DNA of 64,000 nt, taken from contig JAEWZB010000076.1 in assembly GCA_023395515.1 (NCBI GenBank), positions 5,105 through 69,104 on the forward strand. The letters are read 5' to 3'. The notes under the pieces are model-generated. The model was not told the origin of the DNA. It saw only the letters and a list, made by a program, of their open reading frames with translations, and did not search any database. This document shows, piece by piece, positions 34,084-42,760 of this stretch; position 1 is the first letter of the stretch, and every line of letters begins with the position of its first letter. Source of the stretch: Bacillota bacterium (GTDB lineage: Bacteria; Bacillota; Syntrophomonadia; Syntrophomonadales; Syntrophomonadaceae). The translations under genes were made by a program, and so were the position numbers.

Positions 34084-34785
34084 CTATAAATTTTTTATTT
34101 TTATAATTGCTTTTTCCTTTAAATTTTCAACCAGCTTATTATATTCTTCTTCTTGGCGTTCATGAAGTTTATGAATTTTCTGCGAAGGATACTTTCTATC
34201 GTAAGGCATATCCATATCAATTGCTATAGCCTCATAAATTTGAGCCCGCAGCTTTCCTTGGGTCAAGGTTTTTTGATAAGCTCTGATGGCATTTGCACTC
34301 ATAAAATATTCTTCCAAAGTCATATTTAACCTTTGGGCATTCATTACTACGAGCTGTATAGACTCAAGCCCATTTTCCATTTCCATTATACCGGTCAAAG
34401 TTTCCATGGAAAAATCTTTAGCTTCCTCCAGACTGACCTCTAACCCGCGTCGCACCGCTTCATTATATACAACTTCATTTCTTAATAAATTATCAATCAC
34501 TTGTTGGTCATTGGCGCGGTTTCCTCCTATTGATAAAAATGCCCGGTTATTTTCAAATTTCTCTCTAGTAATTTCCGTTCCATCAATAATTAGCACAATA
34601 TCATCTTTATCTAACCTATTTTCGTTTTCACCAAGTTTTTCGATGTATTGTGAGTAAATAACTGTATTGTCATCATTGGCACAAACCGTATTATTATTGG
34701 CAAAAACCGGGTTAATAAAACCAGCCATTCCTACCAGGGCCATAATACCAGTAATAATAAAACTTATAAATTTCCCTTTTTGCAT
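34084..34785 (-). CDS. exported SurA N-terminal-domain-like protein
   Basis: 233 residues. A signal peptide (GKFISFIITGIMALVGMAGFINPVFA) is cleaved near residue 29. The mature part resembles the helical chaperone domain of SurA/PrsA foldases: VLIIDGTEITREKFENN, QQVIDNLLRNEVVYNEAVRRGLEVSLEEAK and a long C-terminal helix. The parvulin PPIase domain is absent. It is likely an extracytoplasmic chaperone-like protein. Start ATG 34785 has GGAGAAGAG upstream on the minus strand. Confidence 0.75.
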   Translation of the reverse strand: MQKGKFISFIITGIMALVGMAGFINPVFANNNTVCANDDNTVIYSQYIEKLGENENRLDKDDIVLIIDGTEITREKFENNRAFLSIGGNRANDQQVIDNLLRNEVVYNEAVRRGLEVSLEEAKDFSMETLTGIMEMENGLESIQLVVMNAQRLNMTLEEYFMSANAIRAYQKTLTQGKLRAQIYEAIAIDMDMPYDRKYPSQKIHKLHERQEEEYNKLVENLKEKAIIKIKNL

Positions 34786-35332
34786 AATAGACTCTTCTCC
34801 TTTAATAGGTTTTCTTAAAAATTAATTAGTATTTAATACCCGGAATCTCCCATCTCAATAATAGATATTTAATGTTTTATTGCACATTAATGTTTATTTT
34901 CCTGCAGCCATTGCTTCAAATCCCGGTTTAAGGGTATGAAATACCACTATAATTTAATATTATGAAATATAAATTATAGTGGTAAATATATTTTAGGCAG
35001 AATACCCTTAGTGCAAAAGCTTACACCCATGCTGGTAACGCTGAGGCTGGAGCCCAATGATGATGAGGAATTTAGTATCTCGTCTATAATATATTTTTAA
35101 GATCGACGCTCTTATTAGGGGAAAATAGTGAGTGTCCTGTTCCGAGCAAAGCAGGTATAAGAAAGTTAATCCTGAAAGAAGGAATAGTAGCATTATCTCC
35201 CTTAAGAGGAGTAATAATTTGGTTTTTTATATATCTTATTTTGCTTACTTTTTGTTTTTGCTCTTTCGATATTTCCACGAGTGATATAATTAAATATAGG
35301 AAATAATTTTTAAAAAAGGGAAAGGGTTTGTC
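34786..35332. other. long intergenic region with a large palindrome
   Basis: 547 nt without a convincing gene. Its main feature is the nested inverted repeat at 34929-35011. The 3' part (35000-35300) has scattered short frames on both strands with no ribosome binding sites. The EAL/HDOD gene start has AAAAAGGGAAAGGG before it. Confidence 0.55.
34929..35011. repeat. nested inverted repeat (perfect 15-bp arms, 8-bp outer arms)
   Basis: TACCACTATAATTTA (34942-34956) pairs with TAAATTATAGTGGTA (34970-34984), and outside it AAGGGTAT pairs with ATACCCTT. It would fold into a long hairpin; it could be a miniature element or a transcript end. Confidence 0.6.
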
Positions 35333-36541
35333 ATGTTTGTTGCCAGACAACCTATTTTTAATAAAAAATTAGATGTTTTCGGCTATGAATTATTATTTCG
35401 TTCGGGGCAGAAATCAACGGGGTTTGATGGAACCTCTTCTACTGGTGCCACTGCGGGAGTATTAGGAGAATTGTTTGAATCGGGAATTAATTCTCTGGTG
35501 GAAAACAAATATGCTTTAATTAATTTTGATGAAGATTTAATTAATTCTGATTCTATAGAGTTAGTATCTCCCGATTGTTTAATTATTGAAGTGTTAGAGA
35601 CCGTAAAAGTGGATGATGTTTTAGTTGACCGGCTTAGGGAATTGAAAAATAAAGGCTACAAAATTGCTTTAGATGATTTTGAAGAAGATTATAATAGTTA
35701 TCCTTTAGTACCTTTAGCAGACATCATTAAGTTCGATATTATTGTTACCCCTTTGCAGGAAATAGAAACAAGTGTTAATGAGGCTCTAGCTCAAAATAAA
35801 ATTATTCTAGCGGAAAAGATTGAGACCCAAGAGGAGTTTTTACAAGCTAAAACTATGGGTTTTCATTTATTTCAAGGTTTTTTCTTTAGTAAACCTAGTA
35901 TAGCTATGAAATCTTCTAAAAAGACCACCCCTAAATTTCAATATATTAGGTTAATAGAAGAACTTAAGAAAGAAGAACCTTCTTTTCAAACTTTAGCAGA
36001 AATAGTAGAAACTGATGTGAATTTAGCTTACCGGTTAATACGGATAGCAAGTCGCCGTTCGGAAGAAGAAGCTCTTTATTCGATAAAAAAAGCTTTAGTT
36101 TATATGGGGTTAAAAGAGTTTGAAAGATGGGTTAATATCTTGATGTTGCAAGATTTCGCCAAGGATAAGCCCCCAGAATTAATGAGGACTTCTTTAATCC
36201 GCTCTAAACTAGCCGAGGCTATAGCATGGCAGGGGGGACTGAAAAAATTACGGTGGGAAGCTGCTATGATGGGCTTATTTAGCGTATTAGATGCTATGTT
36301 GGATATGAATATGGAAGAAGCTTTGCAAGATATAGCTTTACCAGAGTCTATAGTAGATGCTTTAGTGCACGAAAAAGGCAGTTTATTTCCCGTTTATGGT
36401 TTGATATTAGCCTATGAAAAGGGAGACTTTCCCAAAGTGCAAAATATCATAGGTCAGCTTAATTTGAATCCAGGGGTGTTATACCGTGAATATATTAAAG
36501 CTATTGAATGGGTAGCGGAAGTTTTTGGAGCTATGGATTAA
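35333..36541 (+). CDS. EAL/HDOD (YuxH-type) signalling protein
   Basis: 402 residues. The N-terminal EAL-like domain begins FVARQPIFNKKLDVFGYELLFRSG (ELL in place of EAL), keeps LIIEVLET, ALDDFEEDY and AEKIET, and ends FQGFFFSKP. The C-terminal half (about 205-400) is a HDOD domain. YuxH/CdgJ-type proteins bind or hydrolyse c-di-GMP, or have lost catalysis; several, not all, metal ligands seem kept, so activity is uncertain. The protein is soluble. It stands alone, divergent from the SurA_N-like gene. Confidence 0.88.
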   Translation: MFVARQPIFNKKLDVFGYELLFRSGQKSTGFDGTSSTGATAGVLGELFESGINSLVENKYALINFDEDLINSDSIELVSPDCLIIEVLETVKVDDVLVDRLRELKNKGYKIALDDFEEDYNSYPLVPLADIIKFDIIVTPLQEIETSVNEALAQNKIILAEKIETQEEFLQAKTMGFHLFQGFFFSKPSIAMKSSKKTTPKFQYIRLIEELKKEEPSFQTLAEIVETDVNLAYRLIRIASRRSEEEALYSIKKALVYMGLKEFERWVNILMLQDFAKDKPPELMRTSLIRSKLAEAIAWQGGLKKLRWEAAMMGLFSVLDAMLDMNMEEALQDIALPESIVDALVHEKGSLFPVYGLILAYEKGDFPKVQNIIGQLNLNPGVLYREYIKAIEWVAEVFGAMD

Positions 36542-36566
36542 AGACCTTTACCGGATAAAAGATTAC

Positions 36567-36947
36567 CTATAATATATTTTCAATACTGACTTTCTCGTTA
36601 AGAGGGATATGTTTAACCATTAACTTAAGCTCGGATAGTTGCCCCAGGGCCAGAGCTTGGTCTTGATTGGCTACATAGGCTTTAGCTTTAGCCAGGGAGA
36701 ATTCTATATTGTCCATTTCTTGATGATCCAGAAATACAGGCCACCACTTGGCTTTATTTTGCCATGTAGTTTCTAATTTTCCCATTTGGGCCAAGGCTGA
36801 TTCCCATTTCCCGCTTTTTACTTCATCATTTACCAAAATAATTTGTTTAGCCAGTTCATCAGCCGACGTTTGCAGCGAATGGTTAGTCCAAAAAGCAGAG
36901 CCTATAATAATAGTTAAAATTATTACTAATGTTACCAGCATTCTCAT
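36567..36947 (-). CDS. DUF4363 family protein
   Basis: 126 residues: one N-terminal membrane anchor (MLVTLVIILTIIIGSAFW) and a helical extracytoplasmic part with ADELAKQIILVNDEVKSGKW and the WW...FLDHQEMDNIEFSLAKAKAYV block that defines DUF4363. Function is unknown. It follows the DUF421 gene by 22 nt, a common Firmicute pairing that suggests the two work together. Confidence 0.85.
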   Translation of the reverse strand: MRMLVTLVIILTIIIGSAFWTNHSLQTSADELAKQIILVNDEVKSGKWESALAQMGKLETTWQNKAKWWPVFLDHQEMDNIEFSLAKAKAYVANQDQALALGQLSELKLMVKHIPLNEKVSIENIL

Positions 36948-36969
36948 TATTTAAAGATGCTCCTTTGAT

Positions 36970-37650
36970 TTATTTAGCAGAAGACTTCATTTGCAGGAAA
37001 AGTTTGCCCTGAGTATCAAGACTGGCAAAGAATACATCTTTTAAGCTACCTACTCCAGATTTTTTTAACTCTTTTTCTAAATCTTCCAGGGTCAAATTTA
37101 AGATTTTTAAATTCTCATGCATTATACGGCCATCCAATATTACGGAGGTAGATAAACTCTCCCCGGGAGTATTTATACCTAAGTCAGCAGGTTGAACCGG
37201 TCTTTTTTGCGATTTTAAAAATACACTTAGTTCACCTGTAGTTTCTAAAATAGCGTATTGGACATCATTAATATCAGTAACACCTTGGGAGCGTAGTTGT
37301 TCCAGCAAATCATTAATATTGTAACGGAGCTTACGCATTTCCTCTTCCTCAATTTGAGAATTCCTAATCAGAATACTAGGCTTGCCACAGATTATCTCTC
37401 TGGCTTTTTGGCTGTTTAAGGCAATATAAGATAATGTGACCTGAGAGGCAAATAAGATGAAAATAGGAATTAATCCGTGAAGTAGAGGAATTCCGGTATT
37501 TTGCATAGGAATAGCTGCTAATTCCGAAATCATAATAATTACTACCAGCTCATATGGTTGTAATTGGCCGATTTGCCTTTTTCCCATAAGCCTAAGAAAA
37601 AAGAAGGTAACAGCAAATAATATTAAGGTTCGAATAATTATTATAATCAT
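36970..37650 (-). CDS. DUF421 (YetF-family) membrane protein
   Basis: 226 residues. Three N-terminal helices carry the family motif RLMGKRQIGQLQPYELVVIIMISELAAIPMQ, and the cytoplasmic C-terminal domain includes GKPSILIRNSQI, MRKLRYNINDLLEQLRSQGV and DVQYAILETTGELSVFLK. In B. subtilis YetF/YdfS-type proteins are spore or envelope membrane proteins of uncertain function. The start ATG has GGGGGAGC upstream. Co-transcribed with the DUF4363 gene. Confidence 0.92.
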   Translation of the reverse strand: MIIIIIRTLILFAVTFFFLRLMGKRQIGQLQPYELVVIIMISELAAIPMQNTGIPLLHGLIPIFILFASQVTLSYIALNSQKAREIICGKPSILIRNSQIEEEEMRKLRYNINDLLEQLRSQGVTDINDVQYAILETTGELSVFLKSQKRPVQPADLGINTPGESLSTSVILDGRIMHENLKILNLTLEDLEKELKKSGVGSLKDVFFASLDTQGKLFLQMKSSAK

Positions 37651-37944
37651 TTGCTCCCCCTAAATACACCCATAATAATCGTGATATTCTTATCATCTAC
37701 CTTAATGCTGTTTTTATGCACTTTAATAGATACAAAAGCTAACCAAGCTAAATCTAAATATTACGAGGAACCATCTTTACTAGAATTTAGGAGAATATGT
37801 GCTTATTTCCAAGAATAAGTATTTTAACTGGCAGTCTTGCTTGAGCAGACTTTTATGTTATAGGTAATCAGTTAATATGGAGGTTGAATTAGAATATATA
37901 ATAGGTAATACTTAAATAGAAATAAATTACAAACTTAATAAATA
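37651..37944. other. intergenic region upstream of the ect leader
   Basis: About 290 nt between divergent transcription units. Beyond a weak promoter candidate near 37884-37911 I see no gene or repeat. Confidence 0.5.
37884..37911 (+). promoter_or_regulatory. candidate promoter of the ect operon leader
   Basis: TTGAAT and TAATAC with 16-nt spacing, about 35 nt upstream of the riboswitch. Match is moderate; it is the best pair in the expected position. Confidence 0.4.
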
Positions 37945-38083
37945 CCTTGAAATTCGCTGAATTCTCGAAAGATTGAGGAGCGGGGGAACCATTTTTTGGG
38001 GTGAATCTGGATTTTTCCAGTAGGGCTATCCCTAGTCCGAATCCGTCAGCTAACCTCGTAAGCGTACCAGGGAGGCCAAGGTG
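37945..38083 (+). ncRNA. ydaO-yuaA riboswitch: c-di-AMP riboswitch (ydaO/yuaA class)
   Basis: The characteristic conserved blocks occur in order: TTCGCTGAATTCTCGAAAG, GAGCGGGGGAACC (37980-37992), TTGGGGTGAATC, AGGGCTATCCC, and CCGAATCCGTCAGCTAACCT followed by CGTAAGCG (to 38065). Closing arms ACCTTG (37945-37950) and CAAGGT (38078-38083) pair. This class binds c-di-AMP and usually turns genes off by stabilising a terminator, which follows directly. Ligand supply is explained by cdaA at 20854. Confidence 0.93.
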
Positions 38084-38096
38084 ACAGTTGCTGCTA

Positions 38097-38126
38097 AACC
38101 ATGGGTTTCTTCCTATGGTTTTTTAC
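38097..38126 (+). terminator. riboswitch-controlled terminator upstream of ectA
   Basis: AAACCATGGG pairs with CCTATGGTTT (one G-U) around a TTTCTT loop and runs into TTTTTT. It lies 13 nt after the riboswitch and 90 nt before ectA, so it is the likely expression platform. Confidence 0.85.
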
Positions 38127-38215
38127 TTTTCATCAAGGTGCTTTTTACTAAGTTCGACATTGTTTATAACATTACAAATCCCTAACCCGATGAAATAAGG
38201 AAGGAGAGTAAAAAG

Positions 38216-38707
38216 ATGAATTTACCAAAATTTACTTTCGAAGTGCCGGTAGAAGAACAAGGCCAGGAAATTTGGGAACTTATTAAGAACACTAAAACAT
38301 TAGATATTAATTCTTGTTATAGTTATCTTTTATTGTGTAAATACTTTCCTGATACTTGTGTTATCGCCAAATCTGAAGATAAAATAGTAGGATTCATATC
38401 TGCATTTCACCCACCCAGCCAACCAGATATAGTATTTGTTTGGCAAGTCGCAGTAGATTCATCTGTTCGCCGTCATGGGTTAGGACTAAATATGTTAAAG
38501 CACCTGCTTGCTCGTAAATCTTGTGATAAAAGTCGCTATTTAGAAATTACGGTAAATCCATCTAATCATGCAGCTTATTCTCTTTACTACAAGCTGGCGG
38601 ATGATCTGGATACTTCTTGTGAAGAGACAATCTGTTTTCCCTCCTGGCTATTTCCAGGAGCGCAGCATGAGGATGAGATCATGTTGCGTATTGGTCCCCT
38701 TAGCTAA
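38216..38707 (+). CDS. ectA: L-2,4-diaminobutyrate acetyltransferase EctA
   Basis: 163 residues, GNAT fold, first dedicated enzyme of ectoine synthesis: acetyl-CoA plus L-2,4-diaminobutyrate gives N-gamma-acetyldiaminobutyrate. Family blocks are FEVPVEEQGQEIWELIKNT, DINSCYSYLLLCKYFPDTC and the acetyl-CoA-binding VWQVAVDSSVRRHGLGLNML. Start ATG 38216 has AAGGAAGGAGAG. ectB and ectC follow in order, confirming the pathway. Expression should depend on the upstream riboswitch and terminator. Confidence 0.95.
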   Translation: MNLPKFTFEVPVEEQGQEIWELIKNTKTLDINSCYSYLLLCKYFPDTCVIAKSEDKIVGFISAFHPPSQPDIVFVWQVAVDSSVRRHGLGLNMLKHLLARKSCDKSRYLEITVNPSNHAAYSLYYKLADDLDTSCEETICFPSWLFPGAQHEDEIMLRIGPLS

Positions 38708-38728
38708 AAATAAGGAGGAACAAATTAC

Positions 38729-40042
38729 ATGAGTAAGGATTTAAGAGTTTTTGAGAGATTGGAATCTGAAGTTAGGAGTTATTGTCGCAGTTTTCCAACT
38801 GTTTTTACTAAAGCCCTTGGTTACAGGATGACTGATAACCAAGGCAGGGAGTATATTGATTTTTTCTCTGGTGCTGGAGCCTTAAACTATGGGCATAATC
38901 ACCCGCGGTTGAAAGAAAAGCTATTAGATTATGTAGCTAATAATGGGGTTACTCATAGTTTAGACATGGCTACTCAAGCTAAAGCAAGATTTATAGAAAG
39001 ATTTAATGATATCATCCTAGCTCCACGGAAAATGAATTATAAGTTAATGTTTCCTGGTCCTACTGGTACTAATGCTGTAGAAAGTGCATTAAAACTAGCC
39101 AGGAAAGTAACGGGGCGGGATACTATTATTAGTTTTACTAATGCTTTCCATGGTATGAGCTTAGGTTCCCTCTCAGTAACCGGCAATGCCGGCAAAAGAG
39201 CTGGTGCAGGTATACCTCTTAACAATACTGTATTTATGCCTTTTGATGGATATTTAGGTGATGGAAATGACACTATTGAATATCTAGCCAAGTGTCTAAG
39301 GGATAACTCTAGTGGAACACCTATACCAGCAGCAATAATTTTAGAAACTATTCAAGGTGAAGGTGGTCTTAATGTGGCCAGTTTTGAATGGCTAAAAAGT
39401 ACTGAGAGGCTATGTCGGGAATGGGATATCCTGCTGATTGTAGATGATATTCAAGCTGGCTGTGGACGTAGCGGAAGCTTTTTCAGTTTTGAACCGGCTA
39501 TGATTAGTCCGGATATTATTTGTCTTTCCAAATCATTAAGCGGATATGGTTTACCTATGGCCATTAATCTAATTAAACCGGAATTTGACATATGGACACC
39601 AGGGGAACATAATGGAACTTTCAGGGGTAATAATCTGGCTTTTGTTACGGCAACAGAGGCATTAGAGTTTTGGAGGGGTGAACATCTTTCTCTGGAGATT
39701 AAAAATAAGGAAAAAATAATAAATAAATACTTAAAAAAAATAGTTAAAGAATATCCGGAAATAAAAGGAGAATTGCGTGGCAGAGGATTTATGCAAGGAA
39801 TCGCTTGTAATGTAAAGGGAGTAGCTTCCAAGATATGTGAAGTTGCATTTCAGAATGGATTAATCATGGAAACCTCCGGTGCTAACGATGAAGTCATTAA
39901 AATTATGCCACCGCTTACCATTGATATGGAAGGCTTAAAAAGGGGACTAGATATATTAAAAGCCAGCATTTCTAATAAAGAAGTACAATCAATGATTAAA
40001 ATAGAAACTTCTCAGGCAAGGGGCTTTTCGGCCGGATCCTAA
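38729..40042 (+). CDS. ectB: diaminobutyrate-2-oxoglutarate transaminase EctB
   Basis: 437 residues, class-III PLP aminotransferase that converts aspartate-semialdehyde to L-2,4-diaminobutyrate using glutamate. It has DFFSGAGALNYGHNHP, the cofactor-binding GPTGTNAVESALKLAR, the DDIQAGCGRSGSFFSFE stretch, and the PLP Lys in SLSKSLSGYGLP. The FFSGAGALNYGHN form is typical of EctB. It starts 21 nt after ectA behind AAGGAGGA. The C-terminal tail of about 15 residues extends slightly beyond the usual end. Confidence 0.96.
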   Translation: MSKDLRVFERLESEVRSYCRSFPTVFTKALGYRMTDNQGREYIDFFSGAGALNYGHNHPRLKEKLLDYVANNGVTHSLDMATQAKARFIERFNDIILAPRKMNYKLMFPGPTGTNAVESALKLARKVTGRDTIISFTNAFHGMSLGSLSVTGNAGKRAGAGIPLNNTVFMPFDGYLGDGNDTIEYLAKCLRDNSSGTPIPAAIILETIQGEGGLNVASFEWLKSTERLCREWDILLIVDDIQAGCGRSGSFFSFEPAMISPDIICLSKSLSGYGLPMAINLIKPEFDIWTPGEHNGTFRGNNLAFVTATEALEFWRGEHLSLEIKNKEKIINKYLKKIVKEYPEIKGELRGRGFMQGIACNVKGVASKICEVAFQNGLIMETSGANDEVIKIMPPLTIDMEGLKRGLDILKASISNKEVQSMIKIETSQARGFSAGS

Positions 40043-40081
40043 GATTTGTTTAGGAGACTGGGGAAGGAAAGGAGTAAAGTA

Positions 40082-40468
40082 ATGATTGTAAAACAATTAC
40101 AAGATATAATGGGTACTGAAAAAGATATAGATACCCCAAATTGGAGAAGCTGTCGTATGCTATTAAAAAATGATGAGATGGGTTTTTCTATGCATCATAC
40201 TATTATAAAAGCCGGAACCAGTACTTATATATGGTATAAAAACCACCTTGAGGCAGTGTATTGCATCAAGGGAGAGGGAGAAATAGAACTTATTGAAAGC
40301 GGTGATATTTATTCTGTAAAGCCAGGTACTTTATATGCTTTAAATGGTCATGAGAAACATTATTTGCGAGCATTATCGGAAATGCATATGGTATGTGTAT
40401 TTAATCCTGCACTTGTTGGCTCCGAGATTCATGCTGAAGATGGGTCATATCCATTAGTTAACGAATAA
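40082..40468 (+). CDS. ectC: ectoine synthase EctC
   Basis: 128 residues, the usual size of EctC, a cupin that cyclises N-gamma-acetyldiaminobutyrate to ectoine. It begins MIVKQLQDIMGTEKDID, has WRSCRMLLKNDEMGFSMHHT, YKNHLEAVYCIKGEGEIELI (metal-site Glu and Tyr) and LYALNGHEKHYLRA (His). ATG 40082 with AAAGGAG 7 nt upstream gives the family N terminus, so the longer frame from 40046 is rejected. The genes ectABC alone are present: no ectD hydroxylase and no dedicated aspartokinase follow. Confidence 0.95.
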   Translation: MIVKQLQDIMGTEKDIDTPNWRSCRMLLKNDEMGFSMHHTIIKAGTSTYIWYKNHLEAVYCIKGEGEIELIESGDIYSVKPGTLYALNGHEKHYLRALSEMHMVCVFNPALVGSEIHAEDGSYPLVNE

Positions 40469-40483
40469 GACGTTAGTCTAAAA

Positions 40484-40514
40484 AGCTCCTCCTGCTTTTT
40501 GGGCAGGAGGAGCT
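40484..40514. terminator. convergent terminator between ectC and the chemoreceptor gene
   Basis: AGCTCCTCCTGC and GCAGGAGGAGCT form a perfect 12-bp stem. The minus-strand side is followed by TTTTTAGA, so it terminates the chemoreceptor mRNA well and probably also ectABC. Confidence 0.8.
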
Positions 40515-40541
40515 AAACTGTATTTTAAGTTCCTTTATAGC

Positions 40542-42545
40542 TTAATATTTAAATCGCCCGATTTGATTTTGCATATTCTCAGCTAACTTAGCTAAAGATT
40601 GGCTGGCGGTGGCAATTTCTTGAACGGAAGCAGTTTGTTCTTCTATAGCCGCTGCCGCTTCTTCTGTTCCTGCGGCATTCTCCTCGGCTATGGCAGATAA
40701 ATTTTGCATTACTGCAATAATTTCGTTTTTCTTTTGCTCCATTACCTTGCCGGAGCTTGATAATACTTGAATAGCTTTTCTGGTTTTTTCTATAGCTCCT
40801 GCAATACCCTCAAATTTCCCTTTAGTATCTTCTACACTGGCAGTTTGTTCATCTACAATACCTTTTACCTCATGCATAGTATTTACTGCTTGATTAGTTT
40901 TAACCGTTAGTTCATTTACGATAGCTTCTATTTCTTGCACGGAGTTATTAGATTGTTCTGCCAGTTTTCTTACTTCTTCGGCTACTACTGCAAAACCTTT
41001 ACCATGCTCTCCAGCTCGGGCAGCCTCAATGGCAGCATTAAGAGCTAGTAAATTAGTCTGGTCGGCAATACTTTTTATTACGGTACTGGCAGTTTTTATG
41101 CCTGCGGCACTATTATTAGTATCTTGAATGATAGTAAAAATCTGCATAGCAGCTTGGTTACTTTCTTTCGTTTTATTCATAAGATTTTCTAAAGTTATAA
41201 AACCTTCATCTTTTAGATTAGTTACTTCATCGGCTGAATCGTTTAAGCTTTGTAAAAGATTTTCGTTATCATCAATTAATAGAGCCAGTTCATCTATTCT
41301 GCCCGCACCTAGCTCAGTATCTTTGGCCTGGTCCGAAGCGCCGCTAGCTAATTCTTCAATAGTTTTAGCTATCTCGTCCGCGGTAGTAGAGGTTTGGTCA
41401 CTAACAGCCATCATTTCTTGAGAAGCCGCTGCTACTTGATTAGATTCATCATTAATATGTTTTAATATGGTTACAAAGCTATTTTGCATAGTAGCAATAG
41501 CATTAGTCATAGTACCAATTTCATCTTTACGGTTCATATACGTATTTGCCTTACTATTATGATCAAAAGTTAGATCATATTTAGCTAATCTTTCCAAAAT
41601 GCCGGATAAAACTCCGATAGGATAAGAAATTTGGCGGCCTAAGTAGAAAGCCATAAATAAGCCTAAAACAATAAATATTATAGTAGCTCCGGTAATGCTC
41701 CTTTGTAAGGTATTTAAGCTTGACATTACTTCAGTCTTTAAAGCACCTACTCCCACACTCCAGCTCGTACCTTCCACAGGCGCGAAACCCATGTAAACTT
41801 CTTGGCCCTCTAGATTTTTATAACTGCCAAAATCTTTTTCACCATTAATCATTCTAGTTATAACTTGAGCTAAAGGTGCTAGTTCTTTATTTTCCTGCGC
41901 TTCGGCTATAAAATTACGTTGTTCCAGTACATAGCCTTCGTTAGGATGGGCAATCATGGTACCATCTTTATTGACTAAATAAGCATAGCCACCTTCGCCA
42001 AACTTCACTGCATTAGTAATATTACTTAAGGTGTTTCCCGGCAGCCTGGCTGCTATAACTGCTACCACCTCATTTTCTTGATATATAGGTGCAGCTAACA
42101 TCATTACCGCTGAGTTAGTAACCCGGCTAATACTAATATCGGACATGTTAGCAACTCCGGCAAAAGCAGTTTTTACATAATCAGTGTCACCTATAAATGT
42201 CGGTTCCCCTTGGTCTATGTCTCGGATATAACCGTCTTTATCAACTATACCCATAGTAAGAAAGCCGTGTTTTTGGGTTTCTTCTAATAAGGCGGGCAAC
42301 TGGGTTTCCCAATCCATACTCTTGATTACATTCCGATTAGCAATCATTTCAATTATGGTAATATTATTCTCATAACCATTAGAAACTATTGATGCTGCTT
42401 GAACTGCTAACTCCATTAAACTTTCTTGTGAATTTTGCTCTAAGGCATTGGAGGCTGTATTATAGGCAATTATGCCTAATCCTGTTCCGACTATGAAAAG
42501 GGTTAGGGTAAAATAAATCATTAATCTAGTGCCTATACTTTTCAT
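40542..42545 (-). CDS. methyl-accepting chemotaxis protein with dCache sensor
   Basis: 667 residues. TM1 (residues 9-28), extracellular double-Cache sensor (about 35-275, with VVAVIAARLPGNTLSNITN and GYAYLVNKDGTMIAHP), TM2 (about 280-302), HAMP, and a long signalling domain. The hairpin tip DQTNLLALNAAIEAARAGEHGKGFAVVAEEVRKLAEQS and the C-terminal NLSAIAEENAAGTEEAAAAIEEQ are present. dCache_1 receptors commonly bind amino acids or small carboxylates. No CheW/CheA gene is near. It is monocistronic, ending at the convergent terminator. Confidence 0.94.
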   Translation of the reverse strand: MKSIGTRLMIYFTLTLFIVGTGLGIIAYNTASNALEQNSQESLMELAVQAASIVSNGYENNITIIEMIANRNVIKSMDWETQLPALLEETQKHGFLTMGIVDKDGYIRDIDQGEPTFIGDTDYVKTAFAGVANMSDISISRVTNSAVMMLAAPIYQENEVVAVIAARLPGNTLSNITNAVKFGEGGYAYLVNKDGTMIAHPNEGYVLEQRNFIAEAQENKELAPLAQVITRMINGEKDFGSYKNLEGQEVYMGFAPVEGTSWSVGVGALKTEVMSSLNTLQRSITGATIIFIVLGLFMAFYLGRQISYPIGVLSGILERLAKYDLTFDHNSKANTYMNRKDEIGTMTNAIATMQNSFVTILKHINDESNQVAAASQEMMAVSDQTSTTADEIAKTIEELASGASDQAKDTELGAGRIDELALLIDDNENLLQSLNDSADEVTNLKDEGFITLENLMNKTKESNQAAMQIFTIIQDTNNSAAGIKTASTVIKSIADQTNLLALNAAIEAARAGEHGKGFAVVAEEVRKLAEQSNNSVQEIEAIVNELTVKTNQAVNTMHEVKGIVDEQTASVEDTKGKFEGIAGAIEKTRKAIQVLSSSGKVMEQKKNEIIAVMQNLSAIAEENAAGTEEAAAAIEEQTASVQEIATASQSLAKLAENMQNQIGRFKY

Positions 42546-42712
42546 AACATCATTCCTTTCTAATTGGTGATGAGTCCTTTTTGAGGTGGGAAAAAAATCC
42601 TATAAATATAAAATTTATTTAATTGCTTAAATTATTCGACGACTTGGGGAAAAGTTCCTTTAATTATGATAAGAAATGGCAAATTTATTAAAAATAGTTG
42701 GTAATATGAGAA

Positions 42713-42747
42713 AACCCCCTATTCGTTAAGCTAACGAATAGGGGGTT
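42713..42747 (-). terminator. terminator of the acyl-CoA dehydratase activase gene
   Basis: AACCCCCTATTCGTTA and TAACGAATAGGGGGTT form a perfect 16-bp stem with an AGC loop; on the minus strand TTTTCTC follows. It lies 14 nt past the stop at 42761. Confidence 0.9.
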
Positions 42748-42760
42748 AATGGTTTAAAGG

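Noticed and set aside
34990..35100. c-di-GMP riboswitch upstream of the EAL/HDOD gene
   Set aside because: The region lacks the conserved GEMM core; only a palindrome and AT-rich sequence are present.
40046..40081. EctC start at 40046
   Set aside because: The extra 12 residues precede an AAAGGAG and ATG at 40082 that give the family N terminus.
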